Shown here piece after piece: positions 8,212-16,409 of a stretch of 64,000 nucleotides of DNA. Where the stretch lies: positions 434,001-498,000 of the forward strand of contig CAWFOB010000005.1 of NCBI GenBank assembly GCA_963817375.1, in the 5' to 3' direction. This DNA is from JACVRM01 sp963817375 (GTDB lineage Bacteria > Actinomycetota > Thermoleophilia > Gaiellales > Gaiellaceae). Position 1 is the first letter of the stretch, and each line of letters starts with the position of its first letter. The notes under the pieces are model-generated. The model was not told the DNA's origin. It searched no databases and was given only the letters and a program-made list of their open reading frames with translations. The position numbers were made by a program, and so were the translations under genes.

Positions 8212-9397
8212 CGCCGGCCGGGTTCTCGTCCGGCGAGCCGACGGCCGGCTCCTCGTACCACGAGTAGGCGTACGCGGGATCGTCCAGGTCGCGCGCGAGC
8301 GTCGTCAGCCGCAGTGGATGAAACGTGTCGCACATGACCGCGAGCTCGTGCGTCTCGGTCATCCCGATCGACTTCTCGGCGAGCCCCGGCTGCGGCCCGT
8401 GCGGGATGCCCGACGGGTGCAGCGTCACCGAGGCGACCTCGATGCCCTTCCGCGACGAGAAATTGCCGTCGACGTAATAGAGCATCTCCTCGGAGTTCAG
8501 GTTCGAGTGGTGGTACGGGATCGGAATTGCCAGCGGGTCGAAGTCGAGCTTGCGCGGGCAGAACGAGCAGATGACGAAGTTCTGGCCCTGGAAGGTCTGG
8601 TGCGACGGCGGCGGCATATGGATCCGCCCCGTGATCGGCTCGAAGTCGTTGATGTTGAACGTCCACGGGTAGACGTAGCCGTCCCAGCCCACGACGTCGA
8701 ACGGGTGATAGTCGAGGACGTAGGTCTGGTAGGCGTCCTTGACCCGCACCTTGACCTCGTAGTGCCCGCGGTCGCGGTGGGTCCTGAGCTCCGTCGGCGG
8801 ATGGATGTCGCGGTGGTAGAACGGCGCGTGCTCGAGCAGCTGCCCGTACTCGTTGCGGTAGCGCCGTGGGATCTCGATCAGCCCCGGTGACTCGAAGACG
8901 ACGTGGCGCTGCGGCGTCTCGAACGCGAACCTGTAGGTCGTCCCACGCGGGATGACGATGTAGTCGCCCTCGCGGTACGGAACATCGCCGAAGATCGTCT
9001 CCAGCGTGCCGCTGCCCTCGTGGACGAACACGACCTCGTCGCCCTCGCCGTTGCGGTAGAACCACTCCATCTGGTCGGTCGGCCGGGCCAGCGAGATCTC
9101 CACGTCGTTGTTCCACATCAGGAGCTTGCGGCCGCCCACCGCGTCACCCTCCTCCGGGATGTCGGTCGTGCGCATGTGCCGGTGCGCGTGCGCGTCGGGC
9201 ACCCACTCCTCGCGCACGATCGGCACGAACTCGCCCAGCTCGCGGATACGACAGGGCGACACGAGGTGGTAGAGGATCGACTGGTTCCCCGAGAAGCCCT
9301 CGAGCCCCATGACCTCCTCGGTCATGAGCGTGCCGTTCTCGCGGAACTGGATGTGGCGCTTGCGGGGAACCTCGCCCCGGACCTCGTAGGTGGGCAT
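8195..9397 (-). CDS. hmgA: homogentisate 1,2-dioxygenase
   Basis: Opens the aromatic ring of homogentisate in tyrosine and phenylalanine breakdown; a cytosolic non-heme Fe(II) enzyme of the cupin fold, 400 residues. The family segments GDYIVIPRGTTYRFAFE, DGYVYPWTFNINDFEP, PYHHSNLNSEEMLYY (metal-binding region) and LHPSGIPHGP are all present. A TAGGCT box six bases before the ATG suggests its own leaderless promoter, inside the end of the DUF2071 gene. With hpd 1.5 kb upstream on the same strand it gives two consecutive steps of the pathway; no fumarylacetoacetase is visible here. Confidence 0.93.
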   Translation of the reverse strand: MPTYEVRGEVPRKRHIQFRENGTLMTEEVMGLEGFSGNQSILYHLVSPCRIRELGEFVPIVREEWVPDAHAHRHMRTTDIPEEGDAVGGRKLLMWNNDVEISLARPTDQMEWFYRNGEGDEVVFVHEGSGTLETIFGDVPYREGDYIVIPRGTTYRFAFETPQRHVVFESPGLIEIPRRYRNEYGQLLEHAPFYHRDIHPPTELRTHRDRGHYEVKVRVKDAYQTYVLDYHPFDVVGWDGYVYPWTFNINDFEPITGRIHMPPPSHQTFQGQNFVICSFCPRKLDFDPLAIPIPYHHSNLNSEEMLYYVDGNFSSRKGIEVASVTLHPSGIPHGPQPGLAEKSIGMTETHELAVMCDTFHPLRLTTLARDLDDPAYAYSWYEEPAVGSPDENPAGVTSHL

Positions 9398-9403
9398 GGC
9401 CGG

Positions 9404-9409
9404 AGCCTA
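9404..9409 (-). promoter_or_regulatory. hmgA -10 box (leaderless)
   Basis: TAGGCT on the minus strand, six bases before the hmgA ATG. It overlaps the stop codon of the upstream DUF2071 gene, so hmgA may be transcribed separately as well as by read-through from hpd. Confidence 0.45.
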
Positions 9410-10177
9410 GCCCAGCGGCTGCAGCGGCCAGATCACCGCGTCGAGGCGCACCGAGAAGTGCGCGAGCGGCGCGTCAGCCGGCAGGTCGATCGTCCGCGGC
9501 GCCATGGTGTTCTCGTCGATCTCGACCTCGGCCGGCTGGAGCGGCCAGGGGGCGTGGTGGATCTCGGCCCGGTACACGCGCCCGCCGTCGGCGGTGTACA
9601 GGCAGTAGCGCTCCATGAGGAAGTGCTCCAGCGTCCCCGGCTCCGCGGTGAAGGTCGCGCCGCTTGCGCGAAATGAGGCGCGCAGCGCGCTCGGGAACGC
9701 GCCCGGCTCAGTGCGCTCGCTCGCGTAGTCGATCCCGTCCGGCCGGCGGCGAACGCTCATACGCGCGCGGAAGTAGGGCAGCCGGTAGAGGCGCCGCGCC
9801 GCCTCGACCGCGGCGCGGCTGCCCGCGTCCAGGCTGAAGAACCAGATGCCGGGCTTCTCGCCGTCGGTCACGTAGGTGCGCACGTTCAGCTCGGGAAACG
9901 ACGACAGCCCCGGCACGGGCAGCGTGCCCCGGAAGCGGACGCCGCTCATCCGGAACGGTGTGAGGCCGAGCCAGGCGTCGCCATCGAAAGTCTCGACGGT
10001 CAGCTCCGGCGGCACGAGCGGCCGCAGCGCCGAATCCGGAACGCGCCAGTGAGCGAACAGCAGGTCGTGCCACGTCTGCCCCATCAGCCAGCGCCCCTCC
10101 GGGAGCGGCCACGGGCGGTGGGCCAGCTGCTCGAGCGCTGCGGACTGCCGCGCCGGCCCACGGAAGAGCGTCGTCAT
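9407..10177 (-). CDS. DUF2071 (YqjF-like) protein
   Basis: A 256-residue protein with the DUF2071 pattern: MGQTWHDLLFAHWRVP, LRPLVPPELTVETFDG, WLGLTPFRMSGVRFRG and FPELNVRTYV in the first half, LYRLPYFRARMSV later. The fold resembles acetoacetate decarboxylase, but activity of this branch is not known. It lies between hmgA and a membrane gene in a minus-strand run that starts at hpd, so a role alongside aromatic catabolism is possible but unproven. Confidence 0.8.
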   Translation of the reverse strand: MTTLFRGPARQSAALEQLAHRPWPLPEGRWLMGQTWHDLLFAHWRVPDSALRPLVPPELTVETFDGDAWLGLTPFRMSGVRFRGTLPVPGLSSFPELNVRTYVTDGEKPGIWFFSLDAGSRAAVEAARRLYRLPYFRARMSVRRRPDGIDYASERTEPGAFPSALRASFRASGATFTAEPGTLEHFLMERYCLYTADGGRVYRAEIHHAPWPLQPAEVEIDENTMAPRTIDLPADAPLAHFSVRLDAVIWPLQPLG

Positions 10178-10214
10178 CTCAGGTGCCAGTATTGCCTTCA
10201 GCAGGTGAAGGAGG

Positions 10215-10937
10215 TCAGTCGGCGAACCGGCTGCGATGCCGGCGGCCCGACCACCACTGCGTGAAGAAGAAGACCGCCGGCACGCCCAGGATCAGGATGG
10301 CGAGGCCTGCGATCAGCAGCCACGCGACGCCGGTCTTCGCCTGCGGGATCGACGCGTCCGGCTGCTGGGCGGCCGGCACTTTGCCGCCGCCCTTCACCGG
10401 CTCCGTCGGGCCGTACGACGTGCGTGGGTAGATGGAGTCGATCAGCCAGCGGCCGCCGACCTTCTTCAGCGTCACGGCATAGGCGACCGGCCCCTCCTTC
10501 GGCGAGCGCGGCTGCAGGTCGAGCTCGAGGTCCAGCTCCTTCGCGTACGACCCCTCGACGATGTACCCGTGGAAGGTCGTGCCCTTGGCGTCGTACGCAT
10601 AGACGGGCAGCCGCCCGTGCCGCCACTGCTCGCGCGTCACGCCCGAGTGGCCCTGCGCCGTCACGAGGTCGTACGCCGCGCCGGGATCCTTGCGCTCGAT
10701 CGCCGCCGGCACGAACCGGTCGAAGAGCTCGTTGACGGCGGCGCGGCGCTCGGGCGTCATCGGCACCTGCTTCTCGACCTGCACGCGCTGGACCGGCGTG
10801 TTCGTGAAGTGCCCCGGCCCGCCCCCGCTCGTGTTGGGAAAGAAGATGACCAGGAGCAAAACGGCGAAGGCGACCGCCATGAAGCCGCCGAGCCACGCCA
10901 TGCGGCGGCGGCGCCGAGGTGAGGCGAGAACGGACAT
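10215..10937 (-). CDS. two-helix membrane protein, unknown
   Basis: A 240-residue protein: basic N-terminus, a first membrane helix at about 14-34 (GGFMAVAFAVLLLVIFFP), an extracytoplasmic domain of some 150 residues, then a second helix near the C-terminus (LLIAGLAILILGVPAVFFF) and a short basic tail. The middle region (PERRAAVNELFDRFVPAAI, KKVGGRWLIDSIYP) resembles NTF2-like accessory domains. It sits between hpd and the DUF2071 gene on the same strand. No family name can be given with confidence. Confidence 0.6.
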   Translation of the reverse strand: MSVLASPRRRRRMAWLGGFMAVAFAVLLLVIFFPNTSGGGPGHFTNTPVQRVQVEKQVPMTPERRAAVNELFDRFVPAAIERKDPGAAYDLVTAQGHSGVTREQWRHGRLPVYAYDAKGTTFHGYIVEGSYAKELDLELDLQPRSPKEGPVAYAVTLKKVGGRWLIDSIYPRTSYGPTEPVKGGGKVPAAQQPDASIPQAKTGVAWLLIAGLAILILGVPAVFFFTQWWSGRRHRSRFAD

Positions 10938-10959
10938 CCCGCCCAGATGATGCCCGGCT

Positions 10960-12054
10960 TTACAGGTTTCCGCGCAGCGCCTGCTCGCGCTCGATCGACT
11001 CGAAGAGGGCCTTGAAGTTGCCCTCGCCGAACGTCGTCGCGCCGTGGCGCTCGATGACCTCGAAGAAGACGGTCGGCCGGTCCTGCGCCGTCTTCGTGAA
11101 GATCTGCAGCAGGTACCCGTCGTCGTCGCGGTCGGCGAGGATGCGCAGCCGCTGCAGGTCGTCGTAGTCCTCGTCGATCTCGCCGACCCGGCCCTCGACC
11201 TCCTCGTAGTACGCCTCCGGCGTGTCGAGGAAGACGATCCCCGAGTGCTTCATCGCGGTCACGGTGCCGACGATGTCCTCGGACTGGAGCGCGATGTGCT
11301 GCACGCCTGGGCCGTGGTTGAACTCGAGATACTCCTCGATCTGGCTCTTGCGCTTGCCCTCCGCCGGCTCGTTGATCGGGAACTTGATCTTCCCGCTGCC
11401 GTCCGACATCACCTTGGACATGAGCGCCGAGTACTCGGTCTGGATCTGGTCGTCGCCGAAGTGGACGATGTTCGTCATCCCGAAGACGCGCTCGTAGAAC
11501 TCGACCCAGTGGTCCATGCGGCCGAGCTCGACGTTGCCGACGACGTGGTCGAACGCCTTCAGGCCCACGCCCGCGACGTGGCCGTTGGTCGCGGTGGACA
11601 CGTAGCCGGGCAGGTACGGGCCGGCGTACTCGGCGCGGTTCACGAACGTGTGGATGACCTCGCCGTAGGTCCCGATCGAGGCAAGCTCGACGCGGCCGTA
11701 GTCGTCGTCGACCCAGTGCGGCTCGGCGATGCCACGGGCTCCGCGCTGCACGGCTGTCCGATACGCCTCGCTGGCGCTCGGCACCTGGAGGGCGATGTCC
11801 TTCGCCCCGTCCCCGTGCCGGGCAGCGAACCGCACTACCTCGCTGTCTTCGCGCAGCCCGCTGCTGACGACGATCCGGATGTCGCCCTGCTCGAGCACGT
11901 AGCTCGCGCAGTCGCGGACGCCGGTCTCCGGCCCCGCATAGGCGGTGCGCCGAAAGCCCATCGCGTGCTCGTACCAGAAGGCCGCCTGCTTGGCGTTGCC
12001 CACCCAGAGCTCGACGTGGTCCCAGCCGTCAAGCGGCATGAAGTCCGTGCTCAC
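10960..12054 (-). CDS. hpd: 4-hydroxyphenylpyruvate dioxygenase
   Basis: Converts 4-hydroxyphenylpyruvate to homogentisate, the substrate of HmgA encoded downstream. The 364-residue protein has two vicinal-oxygen-chelate halves. In the C-terminal half the Fe(II) ligands are visible: His in FDHVVGNVE, His in GPGVQHIALQ and Glu in TVFFEVIER, together with the family box FGEGNFKALFE at the end. The GTG start at 12054 has TAGGAT six bases upstream, as for other leaderless genes here. Divergent from the cyclase fusion gene. Confidence 0.94.
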   Translation of the reverse strand: MSTDFMPLDGWDHVELWVGNAKQAAFWYEHAMGFRRTAYAGPETGVRDCASYVLEQGDIRIVVSSGLREDSEVVRFAARHGDGAKDIALQVPSASEAYRTAVQRGARGIAEPHWVDDDYGRVELASIGTYGEVIHTFVNRAEYAGPYLPGYVSTATNGHVAGVGLKAFDHVVGNVELGRMDHWVEFYERVFGMTNIVHFGDDQIQTEYSALMSKVMSDGSGKIKFPINEPAEGKRKSQIEEYLEFNHGPGVQHIALQSEDIVGTVTAMKHSGIVFLDTPEAYYEEVEGRVGEIDEDYDDLQRLRILADRDDDGYLLQIFTKTAQDRPTVFFEVIERHGATTFGEGNFKALFESIEREQALRGNL

Positions 12055-12060
12055 AACCGG

Positions 12061-12066
12061 ATCCTA
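12061..12066 (-). promoter_or_regulatory. hpd -10 box (leaderless)
   Basis: TAGGAT on the minus strand with a six-base spacer to the hpd GTG start. It lies in the short divergent region shared with the cyclase gene, whose own likely promoter is TTGACT (12078-12083), a 17-base spacer and GTTACT (12101-12106). Confidence 0.45.
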
Positions 12067-12112
12067 ACGCGCCCCGGTTGACTTTCCCGTGCCCGGGGCC
12101 GTTACTGGACCC

Positions 12113-15100
12113 GTGCGCCAGCAGCGCGCCGGCACGGTCACCTTCGTCTTCACCGACATCGAGGGGTCGACCATGCTCGTGAAACGGCTCCGCGAGCGCT
12201 GGCCGGAGGTGCGCTCGGCCCACCGTCGCATCGTCCGCGACGCCTTCGAGGCCCACGGCGGCGACGAGGTCGACACCCAGGGCGACTCGTTCTTCTACGT
12301 CTTCGGACGCGCGCGGGACGCCGCGCTCGCGGCCGCGGACGCGCAGCGCGGGCTGGCCGCGCACGAGTGGCCGGAGGACGGCGTCATCCGCATCCGCATC
12401 GGCATGCACACCGGCGAGCCCGTCGTCTCGGAGGAGGGCTACCACGGCATTGGTGTCCACCGCGCCGCAAGGATCATGGCCGCCGGGCACGGCGGGCAGG
12501 TGCTGCTCTCCGAGGCGACCGCAGCCGTCCTGGCGGACGAGGAGGTGTCCGGCGTCGAAGTCCGCGATCTCGGCGTGCACCGGCTCAAGGACCTCGACCG
12601 GCCCGAGCACGTCTACCAGCTGGTCGCGGAGGGGCTCCGGCCCTCATTTCCAAAGATCCGCACCGCGGGCGCGCAGAAGCCGTTCCACAAGCGGCCGCTC
12701 GTCATCGGCGCCGCCGCCGGCGTGCTGGCAGCGGCGGTCGCGATCCCGGTGTTCGCGTTTGCCGGCTCGAGCGGCCCGACGACGCTGCCGGCCGCCGAGG
12801 ACAATTCCGTCGGAGTGGTCGACCCGTCGTCGCGCGCGCTCGTCGCCGACGCGCCGGGCGTTTCCTCGCCGCTCGCGGTCGCCGGTGGCGCCGGGGCGGT
12901 CTGGGTAACGGGCGCCGGAGGCACCGTTTCGAAGATCGACCCGCAGACCCACGCCGTCCTGCAGACGATCGGCGTCGGCGACGGCCCGCAGGGCCTGGCG
13001 GTGAGCGGCGACAGCGTCTGGGTCGCGAACAGCCTCGACGGCAACGTCTCGAGGATCAACGCCGGCAACAACCAGGTCGTCCACAGCTACAAGGTCGGCA
13101 ACACGCCGATCGCCGTCGCCGTCGGCGACGGCTCCGTGTGGGTGGCAAATGCGGGCGACGGAACGGTGACCCAGCTCGATGCGACGACCGGCGCACGGAA
13201 GCAGACGATCCCCGTCGGCGGCACGCTGCACGGCATCGCGTTCGGCGGCGGCGCACTCTGGGTCACCGACCGCGTCGGCAACGCGGTCGTGCGCATCCCC
13301 GTCAACTCCCCGTCGTCCCAGACGCGGATCACGAACGGCATCGGCAGCGGACCAACCGCGATCGCTTACCGCGACGGGCAGGTCTGGGTGACGAACAGCC
13401 TCGACGGCACCGCCTCCCGGATCGACGCCGGGACCAGCGCCGTCACCGGCACCTTCCCGACCGGCCCCTCCCCGAACGGCGTCGCGGTCACGCCCGGAAA
13501 GGTCTGGGTCGCCGACGAGGGAGACGGGAAGCTCGTCCAGCTCGACGCGAAGACCGGGTCGCCCACGCCGCTCACACTCAGCGGCCGGCCGGAGGGCGTA
13601 GGCACGGTCAACGGCTCGGTGTACGTCGCCGTGCAGGCGGCGGGGGTCACCCACCGCGGCGGCGACCTCAGGATCCTCGAGCCCCTGATGGATTCGATGG
13701 ATCCCCAGATCACGTACTTCACGTCCACGTGGGCGCTCCAGATTCTGCTCGGAGACGGGCTCACCGGCCTCAAGCGCGCCGGGGGCACGGACGGCGACAC
13801 GCTCGTCCCCGACCTGGCCACAAGCCTCCCGCAACCGACCGACAACGGCCGGACGTACACGTTCCAGCTGCACGACGGAATCCGCTTCTCGAACGGCAAG
13901 ACGCTGCGCCCCTCCGACGTCCGGGCGACGTTCGAGCGCATGTTCCGCGCCTACGACGTCGACGACACCGGACACCGGATGACCACGGCTCGCCCCGACT
14001 ACTACGTCGAGATCGTCGGCGCACCCGCCTGCAAGGCGCATCCGAAAACCTGCGACCTGTCGCGCGGGATCGTCACCGACGACGCCGCCGGCACCGTCAC
14101 GTTCCACCTCTCCGCGCCGGATCCGGACTTCCTCTACCGGCTCGCGTTGCCGTTCGCGTTCATCCTGCCGCGCGGGACGCCGGTAGGTCCGGGCCTGAAG
14201 CTGCCGTCGACGGGGCCGTACATGGTGGCTGCGTACCACCGAAAAGCGTTCCTTCCGCGCCCAAGGGCCGTGCTCAAACGCAATCCGTACTTCCATGTGT
14301 GGTCGCCGACCGCGCAGCCGGACGGGTTCCCCGATCAGATCGATGTCACGGTCGGTCGCCCGACCACGAAGAACGCCACGCTCTACCGCCTTGTCGGCGG
14401 CGGCCGGGCCGACTTCGATGCCGCAGGTCTCGAGCCGTCGCTCCTCGCGCAGGCGCGGACGCTGTACCCGACGCAGCTCTACTCCATCCCCGGCCCGAAC
14501 ACGATGTACGTGTGGCTGAACGCTAGGCGGCGGCCCTTCAGCAGCGCGCTCGCGCGCGAGGCGGTCGCGTACGCGCTCGACCGGCGGCGTCTGGTCGCCG
14601 CCCGGGGCGGGTCCTCGGGCGGCACGGTGACCTGCCAGTTCCTGCCGCCGGGCTTCACCGGCTATGTCCCCTACTGCCCGTTCACGGCCGGCAGCGGTGC
14701 GCGCGCCTGGCGCGGGCCGGACCTCGCCCGCGCACGTGCCGACGTCGCCCGTTCGGGGACCCGCGGAGCACGCGTCCATCTGATCACGACCTTGCAGACT
14801 TCGTCGTTCACCAAGTCCATGGCCGCCGTCGCCGACACGATGCGCGCGCTCGGCTATCGCGTGTCCGTGACCAGCTACCCGGCCGACGGGCTGTACTTCA
14901 ACGCCCTCAGCACCAAGTACCAGACGGTCGACGCCGCGATCAGCGGCTGGACCGCCGACTACCCGACCGCGGCGTCGTTCTTCAGCGCCCTCAGCTGCTC
15001 GCCGGCGCCGTACGTCTGCACGCCCGCGCTCGACCGCGCGATCAAGCAGGCCGGCGATCAGGCGCAGGCGAGCGGGTCGAGCGCTCCCTGGACTGCTTTG

Positions 15101-15238
15101 GACCGGCAGATCGCGAAGCAGGCGCTGCTGGTGAACTTCATGAACTCACGGAACATCGACTTCGTGTCGAAGCGGGTCGGGAACTACCAGTACAGCCCGA
15201 TCTTCGGCGCGCTGCTCGACCAGCTCTGGGTGCGCTGA
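12113..15238 (+). CDS. Class III cyclase - TM - beta-propeller - SBP_bac_5 fusion
   Basis: A 1041-residue modular protein. Residues 1-175: class III nucleotide cyclase domain (VTFVFTDIEGST; QGDSFFYVF), keeping both metal aspartates; the usual substrate Lys is Asp (VDTQGD) and the usual transition-state Asn is His (GVHRAAR). About 194-217: one membrane helix (LVIGAAAGVLAAAVAIPVF). About 222-514: six clear and one partial YVTN-like repeat of the form VWVxNSxDGTVSRID. About 517 to the end: a complete family-5 (oligopeptide type) solute-binding protein (YTFQLHDGIRFSNGKTLRPSDV). It looks like a receptor with an outside ligand module and inside cyclase. Start GTG 12113 fits the promoter spacing; GTG 12089 is an in-frame alternative. 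The last 93 bases overlap the convergent transporter gene. Confidence 0.88.
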   Translation: MRQQRAGTVTFVFTDIEGSTMLVKRLRERWPEVRSAHRRIVRDAFEAHGGDEVDTQGDSFFYVFGRARDAALAAADAQRGLAAHEWPEDGVIRIRIGMHTGEPVVSEEGYHGIGVHRAARIMAAGHGGQVLLSEATAAVLADEEVSGVEVRDLGVHRLKDLDRPEHVYQLVAEGLRPSFPKIRTAGAQKPFHKRPLVIGAAAGVLAAAVAIPVFAFAGSSGPTTLPAAEDNSVGVVDPSSRALVADAPGVSSPLAVAGGAGAVWVTGAGGTVSKIDPQTHAVLQTIGVGDGPQGLAVSGDSVWVANSLDGNVSRINAGNNQVVHSYKVGNTPIAVAVGDGSVWVANAGDGTVTQLDATTGARKQTIPVGGTLHGIAFGGGALWVTDRVGNAVVRIPVNSPSSQTRITNGIGSGPTAIAYRDGQVWVTNSLDGTASRIDAGTSAVTGTFPTGPSPNGVAVTPGKVWVADEGDGKLVQLDAKTGSPTPLTLSGRPEGVGTVNGSVYVAVQAAGVTHRGGDLRILEPLMDSMDPQITYFTSTWALQILLGDGLTGLKRAGGTDGDTLVPDLATSLPQPTDNGRTYTFQLHDGIRFSNGKTLRPSDVRATFERMFRAYDVDDTGHRMTTARPDYYVEIVGAPACKAHPKTCDLSRGIVTDDAAGTVTFHLSAPDPDFLYRLALPFAFILPRGTPVGPGLKLPSTGPYMVAAYHRKAFLPRPRAVLKRNPYFHVWSPTAQPDGFPDQIDVTVGRPTTKNATLYRLVGGGRADFDAAGLEPSLLAQARTLYPTQLYSIPGPNTMYVWLNARRRPFSSALAREAVAYALDRRRLVAARGGSSGGTVTCQFLPPGFTGYVPYCPFTAGSGARAWRGPDLARARADVARSGTRGARVHLITTLQTSSFTKSMAAVADTMRALGYRVSVTSYPADGLYFNALSTKYQTVDAAISGWTADYPTAASFFSALSCSPAPYVCTPALDRAIKQAGDQAQASGSSAPWTALDRQIAKQALLVNFMNSRNIDFVSKRVGNYQYSPIFGALLDQLWVR

Positions 15239-16108
15239 CGCCGGGCGGCGCCGCGCCAGAACGATGCCGAGTGCGATCAGCACGCCGCCGGCGATCTGCA
15301 GCGCGGTGATCGTCTCCGAAAGCAGGATCACGGCGAAGATCGCCGCGACGAACGGCTGCAGGTTCGTGGCGAGCGTGGCCCGCGCCGGCCCGATGCGGTA
15401 GAGCGAGCGGAACCAGAGCACGTTCGTCAGCACGAGCGGGCCGAGAGTCGCGAACGCGAACAGGAGCCAGACGTCGGCGCCGAGGTCCCACGACTGGCTT
15501 GTCGTCTGCCTCGAGCCGATGACCGCGAGCGCCAGCGCCGTTGCGGCCAGCACGATCGCGCTCACCCGGTAGGGCGAGTAGCTCTCCATGAGCGGTGCGA
15601 TCAGCACCGAGTAGCCGGCCCACGTCGCGGCGGTCATCAACGCGAGCAGGATCCCGTCGATCCCGCCGGAGACGTGGGCTCCCGCGCCGATCGCGACGAG
15701 CGCCACGCCCGCGAACGACACGGTCGCCGCGATCCAGAACCGTTGCCCGAGCCGCTCGCGCCCGAGCGCGAGCCCGAACAGCGCGGCGAAGATCGGCGTC
15801 GCGCCGAGCACCAGCCCGACCGTCGACGCGGTCGTGCGGTCGAGCGCGTAGACGAAGCTGAGCTGATTCCCGACGAGCAGGACGATCGCGAGCGCGACGA
15901 CGCCGCCCGCGCGCCGGTCGATCCGCAGCGTGCCCTCGAGCACGAGCGTCAGCCCGATGAAGATCAGCGCGGCGAGGGTGTAGCGGAGCGTCGCGTACGC
16001 CAGGGGCTGGAAGCCGTGCGTGAGCAGGTAGCGCGTCACCGTCAGGTTCAGCGCCCACAGGACGACGACCACGAACAGCATCAGCTCCACGCGTGTCGGC
16101 CTGTGCAC
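15146..16108 (-). CDS. EamA/DMT-superfamily transporter
   Basis: A 320-residue protein with about ten hydrophobic helices in two EamA repeats; typical fragments are WALNLTVTRYLLTHGFQPLA, GNQLSFVYALDRTTAS, ATPIFAALFGLALGRE and, in the second half, PFVAAIFAVILLSETITA. These are drug/metabolite or amino-acid exporters; substrate unknown. A TAGGGT box six bases upstream supports the GTG start at 16108. The C-terminal tail after the last helix is encoded opposite the end of the cyclase fusion gene, so the annotated tail could be overlong. Confidence 0.85.
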   Translation of the reverse strand: MHRPTRVELMLFVVVVLWALNLTVTRYLLTHGFQPLAYATLRYTLAALIFIGLTLVLEGTLRIDRRAGGVVALAIVLLVGNQLSFVYALDRTTASTVGLVLGATPIFAALFGLALGRERLGQRFWIAATVSFAGVALVAIGAGAHVSGGIDGILLALMTAATWAGYSVLIAPLMESYSPYRVSAIVLAATALALAVIGSRQTTSQSWDLGADVWLLFAFATLGPLVLTNVLWFRSLYRIGPARATLATNLQPFVAAIFAVILLSETITALQIAGGVLIALGIVLARRRPASAHPELVEQRAEDRAVLVVPDPLRHEVDVP

Positions 16109-16114
16109 CGCCCG

Positions 16115-16135
16115 ACCCTAGCGAGCCGTTAGCCT
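16115..16135. promoter_or_regulatory. divergent -10 boxes, DMT transporter and small ORF
   Basis: Minus-strand TAGGGT (16120-16115) lies six bases from the transporter GTG; plus-strand TAGCCT (16130-16135) lies seven bases from the GTG of the small gene at 16143. Both fit near-leaderless transcription from a region of only about 30 bases. Confidence 0.45.
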
Positions 16136-16142
16136 CAGCCCC

Positions 16143-16409
16143 GTGGCCGTGACGAAGGACGACATCGACGCGCTCGTCGGCCCCGCGACGCCGCATTTCG
16201 CGTACCAGCTGCGCGCCCGCGTACGCGAGCTGATCGAGGGCCTGCCGCCCGACGACCCGGTGCGGAGCTACGGCGAGGAGCAGATGGCGATGCTCGACCG
16301 GCTCGGCCACGCCTCGTCGACCGCCCGCGACTCGCCCCGCGAGCCGCGGTCGCGCATCGGCTGGGAGGAGCTGCCGAGCTCGGCGCCCGAGTACGACCCG
16401 CTCCCGTGA
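16143..16409 (+). CDS. small hypothetical protein
   Basis: An 88-residue soluble protein from a GTG start, with a helical first half (DIDALVGPATPHFAYQLRAR, VRELIEGLPPDDPVRSYGEE) and a proline/glutamate-rich tail. It overlaps the FabL-type gene by four bases, so it is translated with it. No family recognised; coupling suggests a helper role or simply polycistronic packaging. Confidence 0.6.
   Translation: MAVTKDDIDALVGPATPHFAYQLRARVRELIEGLPPDDPVRSYGEEQMAMLDRLGHASSTARDSPREPRSRIGWEELPSSAPEYDPLP

Noticed and set aside
12644..14779. 711-codon minus-strand ORF inside the cyclase fusion
   Set aside because: Antisense reading of the propeller and binding-protein region with low-complexity composition.
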